Assembly: GCA_019112875.1 (NCBI GenBank) | Contig: DXIO01000014.1 | Span: 1-64,000, forward strand | Origin: Candidatus Aquabacterium excrementipullorum | GTDB lineage: Bacteria; Pseudomonadota; Gammaproteobacteria; Burkholderiales; Burkholderiaceae_C | DNA length: 64,000 bases | Reading direction: 5' to 3' | Shown here: one piece after another, positions 30,982-39,980 of the stretch | Position numbering within the stretch: the first letter of the stretch is position 1 | How the letters are laid out: every line of letters starts with the position of its first letter | Made by a program: the position numbers and the translations under genes | The notes under the pieces: model-generated | Told to the model about the DNA's origin: nothing | Seen by the model: the letters and a program-made list of their open reading frames with translations, nothing else | Databases searched by the model: none

Positions 30982-32256
30982 TCAGGGAATCAGCGGCGCA
31001 AGCCAGTCCGCAAACATATCGCTCAGCAGCACACGCTGGGTAGTCGGGTTTTCCTCGTAGGCACGCATCACCGGGCCCTTGCCATCGAGCAGGTTGTCCA
31101 GGAACTCGCCCACCGACTTCAGCTTCTTCTCGACGATGCTGGTGCCACCGAAGGTGACGATGGTGGTGCAGTGCGAGCCGTTGATGTCGCGCTTGTTGGG
31201 GATGTAGTAGCCGATGTTGGCCTGCGGCTTCATCTCGGCCAGCCAGGGCGTGATCTCCTGACGCCACTTCACGTTGAGCAGCTTCAGGCGCTCTTCATTG
31301 GTGGCCGCGTTGGCGATCTCGGGGTAGAACTTCTGGTACGAAAAGGCCGAGAAGTTGCTGTCCTCCTGGAACATGGTGAAGCCGATGCGGTCGTCCGGGA
31401 AGATCTTGCCCAGGCCGGCGGTGATGGTGCCCAGGTTGTCGGCCGAGCCCGCGTTGGGGTACTTGGCGATCAGCTTGGTGACCAGGCCCTCGGTGCCATC
31501 GAGTCCCCACACGTCGCGGATCTTGTTGTGCAGCAGCACGGAGGGCGCCTGGGCCGGCGTGGCGGTGCGCGGCACGTTGAACAGCGGGCCCGAGTCGGCC
31601 AGCAGCGCCATCTTCTTGGGCTGCAGCGTTTCGCGGAAGGCGGGGTACAGCGCGGTCGAGCCCACGCCCCCGGCCGAGAAGCCGGTCAGCAGCAGGTGGT
31701 CGGGCTTCTTCAGGCCATTGTTGGCCAGCCAGTTGGCCACGGCCTGCGCGTTCACGGCACCCTTGTGCATGTAGACCATCGCGTTGTTCGGGTCCACGTT
31801 GCTGTACAGGGCCGTCTTGTTGCCGGTGTGCACGTCGCCGGTGCAGTAGGTCAGGTAGACGATGTTCCAGCTTTGCGTCTGCACCGATTGCAGCGGGTGG
31901 ATGCGCGCCGTGAATGGCGTGACCAGGCCCCAGTGCGCCTGGCGATTCCAGTCGGTCATGTAGTTGGCGGGGATGCCGTCAGGGTTCACGGCATCGAGCA
32001 GGGTGCCGCCCTTGCAGGCGCCCTGGTCCCAGCAGGCGCCGCCGCCTTCGAACATCACCACGGTCTTGCTGGTGAAGGGCGTGCGGTTGATGAAGAAGCG
32101 GTAGGGGGTGCCGTTGCCGCAGGTGGCGCCGGTGGACGCGGGCAACTCCACCATTTCCCATTTGAGGTAGCCGGCGTGCGCGGCGGCGGCCAGGCTGGTG
32201 ATCGCCGTGGCGGCCACGGCCTTGATCACGGTCTTGAGCAGGGTTCGGATGGTCAT
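30982..32256 (-). CDS. Secreted pectinacetylesterase/Notum-family hydrolase
   Basis: A 424-residue alpha/beta hydrolase of the pectin acetylesterase/Notum type. A Sec signal peptide ends near AAAAHA-GY. The oxyanion region is EGGGACWDQ (70-78), the nucleophile Ser194 sits in LTGFSAGGVG, the acid is probably in LADSGPLF, and the catalytic His is probably in INGSHCTTIVTFGG. Several Cys suggest disulfides, fitting export. ATG at 32256 has GAGGAGAG upstream. In bacteria these enzymes remove O-acyl groups from polysaccharides or other esters; the true substrate is not shown here. It converges with the PEP-CTERM gene. Confidence 0.85.
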   Translation of the reverse strand: MTIRTLLKTVIKAVAATAITSLAAAAHAGYLKWEMVELPASTGATCGNGTPYRFFINRTPFTSKTVVMFEGGGACWDQGACKGGTLLDAVNPDGIPANYMTDWNRQAHWGLVTPFTARIHPLQSVQTQSWNIVYLTYCTGDVHTGNKTALYSNVDPNNAMVYMHKGAVNAQAVANWLANNGLKKPDHLLLTGFSAGGVGSTALYPAFRETLQPKKMALLADSGPLFNVPRTATPAQAPSVLLHNKIRDVWGLDGTEGLVTKLIAKYPNAGSADNLGTITAGLGKIFPDDRIGFTMFQEDSNFSAFSYQKFYPEIANAATNEERLKLLNVKWRQEITPWLAEMKPQANIGYYIPNKRDINGSHCTTIVTFGGTSIVEKKLKSVGEFLDNLLDGKGPVMRAYEENPTTQRVLLSDMFADWLAPLIP

Positions 32257-32569
32257 GGTTCTCTCTCCTCGGTCGGCTGGTGGCGCCTGGACTGGCGCGG
32301 CGGGGACTCGATGTCACCAAGTGTGAAGAGGGGGCTGTTGGTGCCAGGTGCGGGCTTACCCAGGCGGCCGAAGCCGACCCCTTGTTCCAGGGGGCGCGGA
32401 GTGTCAACTGCATGACGCTCGGGCGGGCCGTGCCGCACGGGCCAGTGCGGGTGAACCCGATGGCGGCCCTCGGGAAGGCCTGGGCGCAGCCGCTACGATG
32501 GCAGCTGGTGGCCGGGTTTCCATCTTCGTCCTTTGCCGGCCAGATCCTCTGTCGATGCCGCCCCGAGCC
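32257..32569. other. Divergent intergenic region without an evident feature
   Basis: 313 bp between the leftward hydrolase gene and the rightward carboxylase gene. It must contain both promoters. I see no convincing -35/-10 pair, hairpin or repeat, and no short reading frame with a ribosome binding site. Confidence 0.5.
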
Positions 32570-35500
32570 ATGTCTTCACCATTGCCCCCAGCCACGTCCA
32601 CGCCTGTCCTGTTGATCGCCAACCGCGGCGAGATCGCCATCCGCATCGCCCGCGCGGCGGCCGAGCTGGGCTGGCGCTCGGTGGGCCTGGTGGCGCAGGA
32701 CGACCAGGCCGCGCTGCATGCCCGCCATGTGGATGCCGTGCACGTACTGCCGGGGCAGGGGGTGCCGGCCTACCTGGCCATCGACAACGTGGTGGCGGCC
32801 GCGCTGGCCGAGGGCTGCACCCATGTGCACCCGGGCTATGGTTTTTTGAGCGAGAGCGCGGCGTTCGCGCGTGCCTGTGCCCAGGCGGGGCTGGTGTTCG
32901 TGGGCCCGTCGCCCGAGGTGCTCGATCTGCTGGGCGACAAGGCCCGGGCGCGGGCGCTGGCCAAGGCCTGCGAGGTGCCGGTCACGGCCGGGCTGGACCA
33001 CGCCGTGAGCCTGGCCGAGGCGCAGGGCTTCCTGGCCAGCCTGGGCGAGGGCGGCGCGATGATGATCAAGGCGCTGGCCGGTGGCGGCGGGCGCGGCATG
33101 CGGGTGGTCGAGCGGGCGGAGGATGTCGCGCCCTTCTATGAGCGTTGCCAGTCCGAGGCGCTGGCCGCCTTCGGCCGGGGCGATGTCTACGTGGAGCAGT
33201 TGGTGCGCCGCGCGCGCCACGTGGAGGTGCAGGTGCTGGGTGACGGGCAGGGCGGTGTCAGCCATGCCTGGGAGCGCGATTGCACCGTGCAGCGCAACCA
33301 CCAGAAGCTGGTGGAGATCGCGCCCGCGCCGGCTCTGGATGCGGCCCTGCGCGATCGCCTGCTGGACGCGGCCTTGCGTCTGGCGCGCGAGGTGGGCCTG
33401 CGCGGGCTGAGCACCTTCGAGTTCCTGGTGGATGTGGCGCATGCCGGCCGCTTCTATTTCATGGAGGCGAACCCGCGTCTGCAGGTGGAGCACACCGTGA
33501 CCGAGCAGATCACCGGGCTGGACCTGGTGGGCGCGCAGTTGCAGCTGTCGCAGGGTGCCACGCTGGCCTCGTTGGGGCTGGCGCAGGCCGATATCCCGGC
33601 ACCGCAGGGCCAGGCCGTGCAGTTGCGCGTGAACGTGGAGCGCATGGACGCACAAGGCCGCGCGCTGCCGGCGGGCGGCACCGTGCGCGCCTACGAGCCG
33701 CCCAGCGGCCCGTCCGTGCGGGTGGACGGTTGCGGCCATGCCGGCTTCAGGCCGCATCCGGGTTTCGACACACTGCTGGCCAAGGTGATCGTGCACGAGC
33801 GGCGCGGTGGCTTCGAGGCCTTGCTGGCGCGTGCGCGGCGTGCGCTGTCTGAATTCAGGCTGGAAGGTGTCGACAGCAACCTGGGCTTTTTGCAGGCCGT
33901 GCTGGCGCATCCTGATCTGGCGGCCTATGCCGTGAGCACGCGCTGGCTGCAAGGCCACATGGCCGAGTTGGCCGAGGCGCGCAGCCATCTGCCACCGGCG
34001 CGCTTCGCCACATCCACTGATGATGGCCAGCGCGCCGGCCCCGAAGGCGGCGATGCCTTGCAAGGCGAACTGGCGCATGGCCTGCCCGTGCGCGCCAGCG
34101 TGCCCGGCTCGCTGGTGAGCTGGCTGGTCAAGCCCGATGACACCGTGGCCGCCGGCCAGCGCCTGGCCGTGATCGAGGCCATGAAGATGGAGTTCGAAAT
34201 CACCGCGCCGCAGGCCGGCCGGGTGCTGGCGCTGCTGGCCGAGATCGGCACCGTGGTGGCCGAGGGCCAAGCCTTGCTGGCGCTGGAGGCGCTCGAAGGC
34301 GATGCCGCCCAGCAGGCGGTGCGCGACGACACGCCCGATCCGGACCACATCCGCCCCGACCTGGCCGAGGTCAACGAGCGCCACGCGCTGCTGACCGACG
34401 TGCGCCGCCCTGAGGCGGTGTCGCGCCGCCACGCCAAGGGCCACCGCACCGCGCGCGAGAACATCGATGCCTTCCTAGATGAGGGCAGCTTCCTGGAGTA
34501 CGGCGGCCTGGCCCTGGCCTCGCAGCGCCGCCGCCTGACGGAGGCCCAACTGATCGACAAGAGCCCGGCCGATGGCCTGGTGGCGGGCCTGGGCACCGTC
34601 AACGCCGCGCAATATGGCGAGCAGGCCGCGCGCTGCATGGTGCTGGCCTACGACTACACCGTGTTCGCCGGCACGCAGGGCATCGTCAACCACAAGAAGA
34701 CGGACCGCATGCTGCACCTGGCCTTGCAGCGCGCCTTGCCCCTGATCCTGTGGGCCGAAGGCGGCGGTGGCCGCCCCAACGACGAATACCCCGGCGTGAG
34801 CCTGCTGGACAACATGACCTTCCTGGGGCTTGCGCGCCTGAGCGGGCTGGCGCCCACGGTCGCCATCGTCAACGGCCGCTGCTTCGCGGGCAATGCCTCG
34901 CTGGCCGGCTGCTGCGACGTGATCATCGCCACCCAGGACACCAGCATCGGCATGGCCGGCCCCGCGATGATCGAAGGCGGCGGCCTGGGCCGCTTCGCGC
35001 CGGAAGAGGTGGGCCCCGTGAGCGTGCAGGCGCCCAACGGCGTGATCGACATCGTGGTCGAGGATGAGCAAGAGGCCGCGCGGGTGGCTCAGCAGTACAT
35101 CGGCTACTTCCAGGGCCGCCTGCCGCAGTGGACCTGCGCCGACCAGCGCCTGCTGCGCCACGCCGTGCCCGAGAAGCGCACCCGCGTCTACGACGTGCGC
35201 GCGCTGATCCGCACCCTGTGCGACGACGGTTCGGTGCTGGAGCTGCGCCCCAGCTTCGCGCCCGGCATGGTGACGGCGCTGGTGCGCATCGAGGGGCGCC
35301 CGATGGGCCTGATCGCCAACGACCCGCGCCACCTGGGCGGCGCCATCGACGCCGACGGCGCCGACAAGGCCGCGCGCTTCATGCAGCTGTGCGACGCCTT
35401 CGACGTGCCGCTGGTCTCGCTGTGCGACACGCCGGGCTTCATGGTCGGCCCCGAGGCCGAGAAGACGGCCACCGTGCGCCACTTCTCCCGCATGTTCCTG

Positions 35501-35902
35501 GTGGCCAGCAGCGTGACGGTGCCCTTCTTCACGGTGGTGCTGCGCAAGGGCTACGGCCTGGGCGCGCAGGCCATGACGGCCGGCAGCCTGCTGGCGCCGG
35601 ACTTCACCGTGTCCTGGCCCACCGGCGAGTTCGGACCCATGGGCCTGGAGGGCGCGGTGCGCCTGGGCTTTGGCAAGCAGCTCGAAGCCATCGAGGACGC
35701 GGCGCAGCGCCAGCAGATGTTCGACGAGCTGGTGGCCTCGGCCTACCAGCGCGGCAAGGCCCTGAACATGGCCGCCCACCTGGAACTGGACGACGTGATC
35801 GACCCGGTGGATACGCGCCGCTGGCTGGCGCGTGGCCTGGCCGCCATGCCCGAACCCGCGCCGCGCCAGGGCCGCAAGCGGCCGTTCGTGGACGCCTGGT
35901 GA
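32570..35902 (+). CDS. Single-chain biotin-dependent acyl-CoA carboxylase
   Basis: A 1110-residue fused carboxylase. The biotin carboxylase domain fills about residues 10-460 (LLIANRGEIAIRIARAA at the start, ATP-grasp loop KALAGGGGRGMRVV, then FYFMEANPRLQVEHTVTE). A biotin carrier domain with IEAMKMEFEI follows, biotinyl-Lys at about residue 539. The carboxyltransferase occupies about 600-1110 (KTDRMLHLAL, oxyanion GRCFAGNASLAG, DTPGFMVG, QAMTAGS). This one-chain layout matches the long-chain acyl-CoA carboxylases described in mycobacteria and some proteobacteria, in contrast to the usual separate alpha and beta chains. ATG at 32570 is chosen; 32555 is possible. The acyl-CoA substrate cannot be read from sequence. 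Confidence 0.9.
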   Translation: MSSPLPPATSTPVLLIANRGEIAIRIARAAAELGWRSVGLVAQDDQAALHARHVDAVHVLPGQGVPAYLAIDNVVAAALAEGCTHVHPGYGFLSESAAFARACAQAGLVFVGPSPEVLDLLGDKARARALAKACEVPVTAGLDHAVSLAEAQGFLASLGEGGAMMIKALAGGGGRGMRVVERAEDVAPFYERCQSEALAAFGRGDVYVEQLVRRARHVEVQVLGDGQGGVSHAWERDCTVQRNHQKLVEIAPAPALDAALRDRLLDAALRLAREVGLRGLSTFEFLVDVAHAGRFYFMEANPRLQVEHTVTEQITGLDLVGAQLQLSQGATLASLGLAQADIPAPQGQAVQLRVNVERMDAQGRALPAGGTVRAYEPPSGPSVRVDGCGHAGFRPHPGFDTLLAKVIVHERRGGFEALLARARRALSEFRLEGVDSNLGFLQAVLAHPDLAAYAVSTRWLQGHMAELAEARSHLPPARFATSTDDGQRAGPEGGDALQGELAHGLPVRASVPGSLVSWLVKPDDTVAAGQRLAVIEAMKMEFEITAPQAGRVLALLAEIGTVVAEGQALLALEALEGDAAQQAVRDDTPDPDHIRPDLAEVNERHALLTDVRRPEAVSRRHAKGHRTARENIDAFLDEGSFLEYGGLALASQRRRLTEAQLIDKSPADGLVAGLGTVNAAQYGEQAARCMVLAYDYTVFAGTQGIVNHKKTDRMLHLALQRALPLILWAEGGGGRPNDEYPGVSLLDNMTFLGLARLSGLAPTVAIVNGRCFAGNASLAGCCDVIIATQDTSIGMAGPAMIEGGGLGRFAPEEVGPVSVQAPNGVIDIVVEDEQEAARVAQQYIGYFQGRLPQWTCADQRLLRHAVPEKRTRVYDVRALIRTLCDDGSVLELRPSFAPGMVTALVRIEGRPMGLIANDPRHLGGAIDADGADKAARFMQLCDAFDVPLVSLCDTPGFMVGPEAEKTATVRHFSRMFLVASSVTVPFFTVVLRKGYGLGAQAMTAGSLLAPDFTVSWPTGEFGPMGLEGAVRLGFGKQLEAIEDAAQRQQMFDELVASAYQRGKALNMAAHLELDDVIDPVDTRRWLARGLAAMPEPAPRQGRKRPFVDAW

Positions 35903-36032
35903 GTTCCCGGGGCGCCCATGCGCCTGTGGACACGCCCCCCGATTCGAGGGAAACCTGCCCGCTTGTCATGCCGGGTCACTCCGCGTGACGTAGAGTCGCC
36001 GCCAGAACAGAAAGCCAGTGAGGCGGCGATCA

Positions 36033-37823
36033 ATGCGAACGGACACGGAACAGGGGACCGGCACGCGCGTGCCAGCCGAGGCTTGGCCCGTGGCGGCACT
36101 GGCGGCCGCTGCACTCACGGCCTGTGGCGGTGGCGGCGGGGATGACCCTAAGCCGGCCGACACGGTCAAGCCGCCCCCTGAAACGGCGCAATGCCTGTCC
36201 ACGCAGCCCTCCCCCGCCAGTGCGGGCACCTCGGCCGCGCTGGCCGCGCCCACCTATGCCACCGCCGCGCGCTTTCTGGCCCAGATCGGCCTGGGCGCCA
36301 CCGTGGCCGATCTGCAGGCCATCGTGGCCGCCGGCAATTTCACGACCTGGCTCGATGCGCAACTGAGCCGGCCCGCCAACGCGGTCAGCGTGTTTCAGTG
36401 GGCCAAGGACCGTGGTTTCGCGGACCTGTCCAACTTCGGCACCGACCGTGGCGTGGACGATGCGGTGTGGGCACGCCTGCTCGGTTCGCCCGATGTGGTG
36501 CGCCAGCGCATGGCCCTGGCCTGGTCGCAGATCTTCGTGGTCTCGGCCAGCAACATGGCCACGCCCTGGGGGCAGTTCGCCGCCATGGCCTACTGGGACG
36601 TGCTGGAAGCCCACGGCCTGGGCAACTTCCGCAGCCTGCTGCGCGCCGTGACCCTGTCGCCCGCCATGGGCGTCTACCTCAACATGCGCGGCAGCCGCAA
36701 GGCCGATGCGGGCAGCGGCCGCCAGCCCGACGAGAACTACGCGCGCGAGGTGCTGCAGCTCTTCACCATCGGGCTGAACCAGCTGCGAGCCGACGGCACC
36801 GAGGTGCTCGACGGCTGCGGCCAGCCCGTGGCCACCTACACCAACGACGACATCTCCGGCCTGGCCGCCGTCTTCACGGGCTGGGATTTCGACCGGCCCT
36901 CCGACCTCACGCCGGACCATCTGGCCCGGCCCATGGTCCACGACGCGACGGGCTTCGCCGAGGGGGCCAAGCGTTTCCTGGGCGTCACCGCGGCGGCGGG
37001 CCTGAGTGGCACGCAGGCGCTGGATGTCGCGCTGGACACCATCTTCAACCACCCCAACGTGGCGCCGTACATCGCCCGCCGCCTGATCCAGCAGCTGACC
37101 ACCAGCAACCCCAGCGCGGCCTATGTCGCGCGGGTGGCACAGGCCTTCGCCGACAACGGGTCGGGCGTGCGGGGCGACCTCAAGGCGGTGGTGCGCGCCA
37201 TCGTGCTGGACGCCGAGGCGCGGCCCACGCTGACCGGCACGCTCGCCCTCACGCACGGCAAGCTGCGCGAGCCCGTGCTGCGGCTCGTGCACTGGGCGCG
37301 CCTGTTCCGCGTCAACGCCACCGACGGCCGGTGGCAGGTGCAGAACCTGGCCCCCGCCACCGCGCTGGCGCAGAGTCCCTTGCGCGCGCCCTCGGTGTTC
37401 AACTTCTTCAGGCCCGGGTACGTGCCGCCCAACACCGAGCTGGCGCAGGCCGGGCTGGTGGCGCCCGAGTTCCAGATCACCGACGACACCAGCGTGATCG
37501 GCTATGCCAACTTCATGCAGCGCGTGATCGGTTTCGGCGACCGCAATGTCGAGCCCGATTACGCCACCGACGGCTGGCTGGCCCGCGCCGCCGATCCGGA
37601 CGACCTCGTGGCCTGGCTCAACGTGGGCCTGGCCGGCGGCAACCTGCTGCCCGAAACCGTGGCCCAGATCATCGAGGCCATCACGCCCATCGACCAGCTG
37701 GACGTCAATGCCTACCCGATCGACACGCCGCTGGGGCCGCGCTGGTCCAGCGGGCGGCTGGCGCGGGTGGTGACGGCCGTCTTCCTGATCGTGTGCAGTC
37801 CCGATTTCCTGGTCCAACGCTGA
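36033..37823 (+). CDS. DUF1800-domain lipoprotein
   Basis: A 596-residue exported protein with a lipobox LTAC near the N-terminus followed by a Gly/Asp-rich linker, so likely membrane-anchored. The DUF1800 domain shows AARFLAQIGLGATVADLQ, NYAREVLQLFTIG and NPSAAYVARVAQAFADNG, all typical of the family. The biochemical role is unknown; it nearly always sits next to a DUF1501 protein, as here (7 bp gap). ATG at 36033 is used; an in-frame GTG at 36018 would add five residues. Confidence 0.85.
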   Translation: MRTDTEQGTGTRVPAEAWPVAALAAAALTACGGGGGDDPKPADTVKPPPETAQCLSTQPSPASAGTSAALAAPTYATAARFLAQIGLGATVADLQAIVAAGNFTTWLDAQLSRPANAVSVFQWAKDRGFADLSNFGTDRGVDDAVWARLLGSPDVVRQRMALAWSQIFVVSASNMATPWGQFAAMAYWDVLEAHGLGNFRSLLRAVTLSPAMGVYLNMRGSRKADAGSGRQPDENYAREVLQLFTIGLNQLRADGTEVLDGCGQPVATYTNDDISGLAAVFTGWDFDRPSDLTPDHLARPMVHDATGFAEGAKRFLGVTAAAGLSGTQALDVALDTIFNHPNVAPYIARRLIQQLTTSNPSAAYVARVAQAFADNGSGVRGDLKAVVRAIVLDAEARPTLTGTLALTHGKLREPVLRLVHWARLFRVNATDGRWQVQNLAPATALAQSPLRAPSVFNFFRPGYVPPNTELAQAGLVAPEFQITDDTSVIGYANFMQRVIGFGDRNVEPDYATDGWLARAADPDDLVAWLNVGLAGGNLLPETVAQIIEAITPIDQLDVNAYPIDTPLGPRWSSGRLARVVTAVFLIVCSPDFLVQR

Positions 37824-37830
37824 GCGCGCC

Positions 37831-39258
37831 ATGCCTTCATTCCACGACTCCACCCGCCGCGCTTTCCTGCGCCGCACCGGCGCCCTGGGCTTCATGGGCG
37901 CGGCCGCACCCTGGGCCGCCACGCTGTCCACCCTGGCCGAGGCCGCCGGCGCCGCCACCACGGGCAACGACTACAAGGCCCTGGTCTGCGTCTTCCTGGC
38001 CGGTGGCAACGACCATGGCAACTTGCTGATCCCCTGCGATCCAGGCGTCGCCCCCGAGGCCGACACGGAGTACACCGCCTATGCGCAGGCGCGCAGCACG
38101 CTCGCCCTGCCGCGCAGCAGCCTCGCCGGCACGGTGCTGGACCCGCTGAGCGGCGTGCCCTCTGGCCGCCACGTGGCCTTCCCGCCGCAGTGGGCGCCGT
38201 TGAAGACGCTGTTCGGTGCCGGCCGGCTGGCGGTGCTGTCCAACATCGGCCCCTTGCTGCGGCCCACCACGCTGGCCGATTACCAGCGCAATGCCGATCT
38301 GCCGCCGCGCCTGTTCTCCCACAACGACCAGCAGGCCGTCTGGCAGTCCTACCACCCGGAAGGCGGCACGGTGGGCTGGGGCGGCCGCGTGGGCGATCTG
38401 CTGCTGTCGTCCAACGGCACCAAGGCCTCCTTCACCTGCATCAACGTGGCGGGCAATGCCGTCTACCTGGCCGGGCAGTCGGTCATCCCGTGCACGGTGG
38501 CGCCCGGTGGTCCCGAGCCCCTGCTGGCGGCGAGCGGCACCCTGTTCGGGTCGAGCAAGGCCTCCGAGGTGTTCCGCGCGCTGGTCACCCGGCAGGACCA
38601 CCCCGTGCCCATGGCGCGCACGCATGCCAATGCCATGGTGCGCGCCATCGCCGCCCAGCAGGATCTGGAGGCGGCGCTGGCCACCGCGCCCAGCTCGCTG
38701 TCGGCCCACTTCACCACGGCCGTCAATGGCGTGCCACGCCGCCTGGCGCAGCAACTGCTCACCGTGGCCCGCTGCATCGCCGCGCGCCAGTCGCTCGGGC
38801 TCAAGCGCCAGGTCTTCTTCGTCTCGCTGGGCGGCTTCGACCTGCACGACCGCATGGCCATCGATCATCCGGCCCTGCTCACGCAGGTGGCCGAGGCGCT
38901 GGTGTCCTTCGATGCGGCCCTGGGCCAGCTGGGCCTGCGCGAGCAGGTCACCACCTTCACCGCGAGCGACTTCGGCCGCACGCTCACCAGCAATGGCGAT
39001 GGCTCCGACCACGGCTGGGGCGGCCATCAGCTCGTGATGGGCGGGGCCGTGGCGGGGCGGCGCGTGTACGGCACCTTGCCGGCCGCCGGTCTGGCCGCGC
39101 CCCATGTGGGGCAGGGCCGGCTGCTGCCCACCTTGTCGGTGGACCAGCTGGCCGCCTCGCTGGCCCGCTGGATGGGCGTGCCCACCGCCGACCTGGCGCT
39201 GGTGGCGCCGCGCCACCAGGCCTTCGATGCCGGTGTGTTGAGCGGCCTGCTGTCCTGA
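37831..39258 (+). CDS. DUF1501 protein with Tat signal
   Basis: A 475-residue protein of the DUF1501 family, related to the alkaline phosphatase/sulfatase fold. The N-terminus STRRAFLRRTGALGFMGAAAP is a twin-arginine signal, so it is exported folded, perhaps with a metal. Family motifs include VCVFLAGGNDHGNLLIP, LGGFDLHD and FTASDFGRTLTSNGDGSDHGWGGH, whose Asp/His residues resemble metal ligands. Co-transcribed with the DUF1800 gene. Function undetermined; the pair probably acts together at the periplasmic face. Confidence 0.88.
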   Translation: MPSFHDSTRRAFLRRTGALGFMGAAAPWAATLSTLAEAAGAATTGNDYKALVCVFLAGGNDHGNLLIPCDPGVAPEADTEYTAYAQARSTLALPRSSLAGTVLDPLSGVPSGRHVAFPPQWAPLKTLFGAGRLAVLSNIGPLLRPTTLADYQRNADLPPRLFSHNDQQAVWQSYHPEGGTVGWGGRVGDLLLSSNGTKASFTCINVAGNAVYLAGQSVIPCTVAPGGPEPLLAASGTLFGSSKASEVFRALVTRQDHPVPMARTHANAMVRAIAAQQDLEAALATAPSSLSAHFTTAVNGVPRRLAQQLLTVARCIAARQSLGLKRQVFFVSLGGFDLHDRMAIDHPALLTQVAEALVSFDAALGQLGLREQVTTFTASDFGRTLTSNGDGSDHGWGGHQLVMGGAVAGRRVYGTLPAAGLAAPHVGQGRLLPTLSVDQLAASLARWMGVPTADLALVAPRHQAFDAGVLSGLLS

Positions 39259-39307
39259 GCGGGCGCCGGGCCGTTACCATGCGGACCCTGTGACCTCAGG
39301 AGCCGCC

Positions 39308-39814
39308 ATGTCCACCGCCCCCGCCCGCCCCAACCAGCTCAGCCGCACGCTGTCCAAGTTCCAGGGGCTGCCTGCCGGCCTGCGCCCGGCGCTGATGAGC
39401 TTTCTGCTGGGCAACATCGTGCCCTTCGTCGGCACGGCCAGCCTGCGCTTCGACGAGATCAGCAGCCAGCGCGTGGTGGTGCGCATCCGCAACCGGCGTA
39501 AGGTGCAGAACCACATCAAGGGCGTGCATGCCGCGGCCATGGCCCTGCTGGCCGAAACGGCCACCGGTTTCTGCGTGGGCGTGAACCTGCCGGACGACAA
39601 GCTGCCCCTGATCAAGTCCCTCAAGGTGGATTACCTCAAGCGCTCGCAGGGCGACATGACGGCCGTGGCGCAGTTGCGCCCGGACCAGATCCAGCAGATC
39701 ACCACGCAGGACAAGGGCGAGGTGACCGTGCCCGTCAGCATCACCGACGACAGCGGCGGCGAGCCCATCCAGTGCGAGATGGTGTGGGCCTGGGTGCCCA
39801 AGGTGCGGCGCTGA
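39308..39814 (+). CDS. Hotdog-fold DUF4442/thioesterase-like protein
   Basis: A 168-residue cytoplasmic protein. The central NHIKGVHAAAMALLAETATGFCVG resembles the hotdog helix of PaaI-like thioesterases, and LKVDYLKRSQGDMTA the following strand, in the DUF4442 subgroup. An acyl-CoA thioesterase role is plausible but unproven; no clear catalytic residue is obvious. ATG at 39308 is preceded by CAGGAG. An in-frame GTG at 39290 is less likely. It follows the DUF1501 gene by 49 bp on the same strand. Confidence 0.75.
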   Translation: MSTAPARPNQLSRTLSKFQGLPAGLRPALMSFLLGNIVPFVGTASLRFDEISSQRVVVRIRNRRKVQNHIKGVHAAAMALLAETATGFCVGVNLPDDKLPLIKSLKVDYLKRSQGDMTAVAQLRPDQIQQITTQDKGEVTVPVSITDDSGGEPIQCEMVWAWVPKVRR

Positions 39815-39824
39815 ATCTGTCATG

Positions 39825-39903
39825 AATCAGCCCGCCGACCCCTGACGATTTGCGACTTTTTCACGTATTTCAGATTGGGGTTATCCGGAGTCGGGGGCTG
39901 ATT
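39825..39903. repeat. Long-range inverted repeat upstream of the GDSL lipoprotein gene
   Basis: AATCAGCCCGCCGAC (39825-39839) is complementary, with one bulged base, to GTCGGGGGCTGATT (39890-39903). The 50-nt interval is AT-richer than its surroundings. The whole lies between the hotdog gene stop and the next ribosome binding site. It could be a terminator-like RNA hairpin, a leader structure or a small mobile-repeat remnant. Confidence 0.5.
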
Positions 39904-39980
39904 AATGCATGTGCTGTGCTGCAATCCCTGGGGCATCAAGGCCGCCCTCGCCGGGCCCTTCCACTCCAGGAGATCACAAC

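Noticed and set aside
35975-35989. GTCAC-N5-GTGAC as a promoter operator for the DUF1800 gene
   Set aside because: Five-base arms are short in GC-rich DNA and no convincing -10 lies at the right distance; mentioned only as context.
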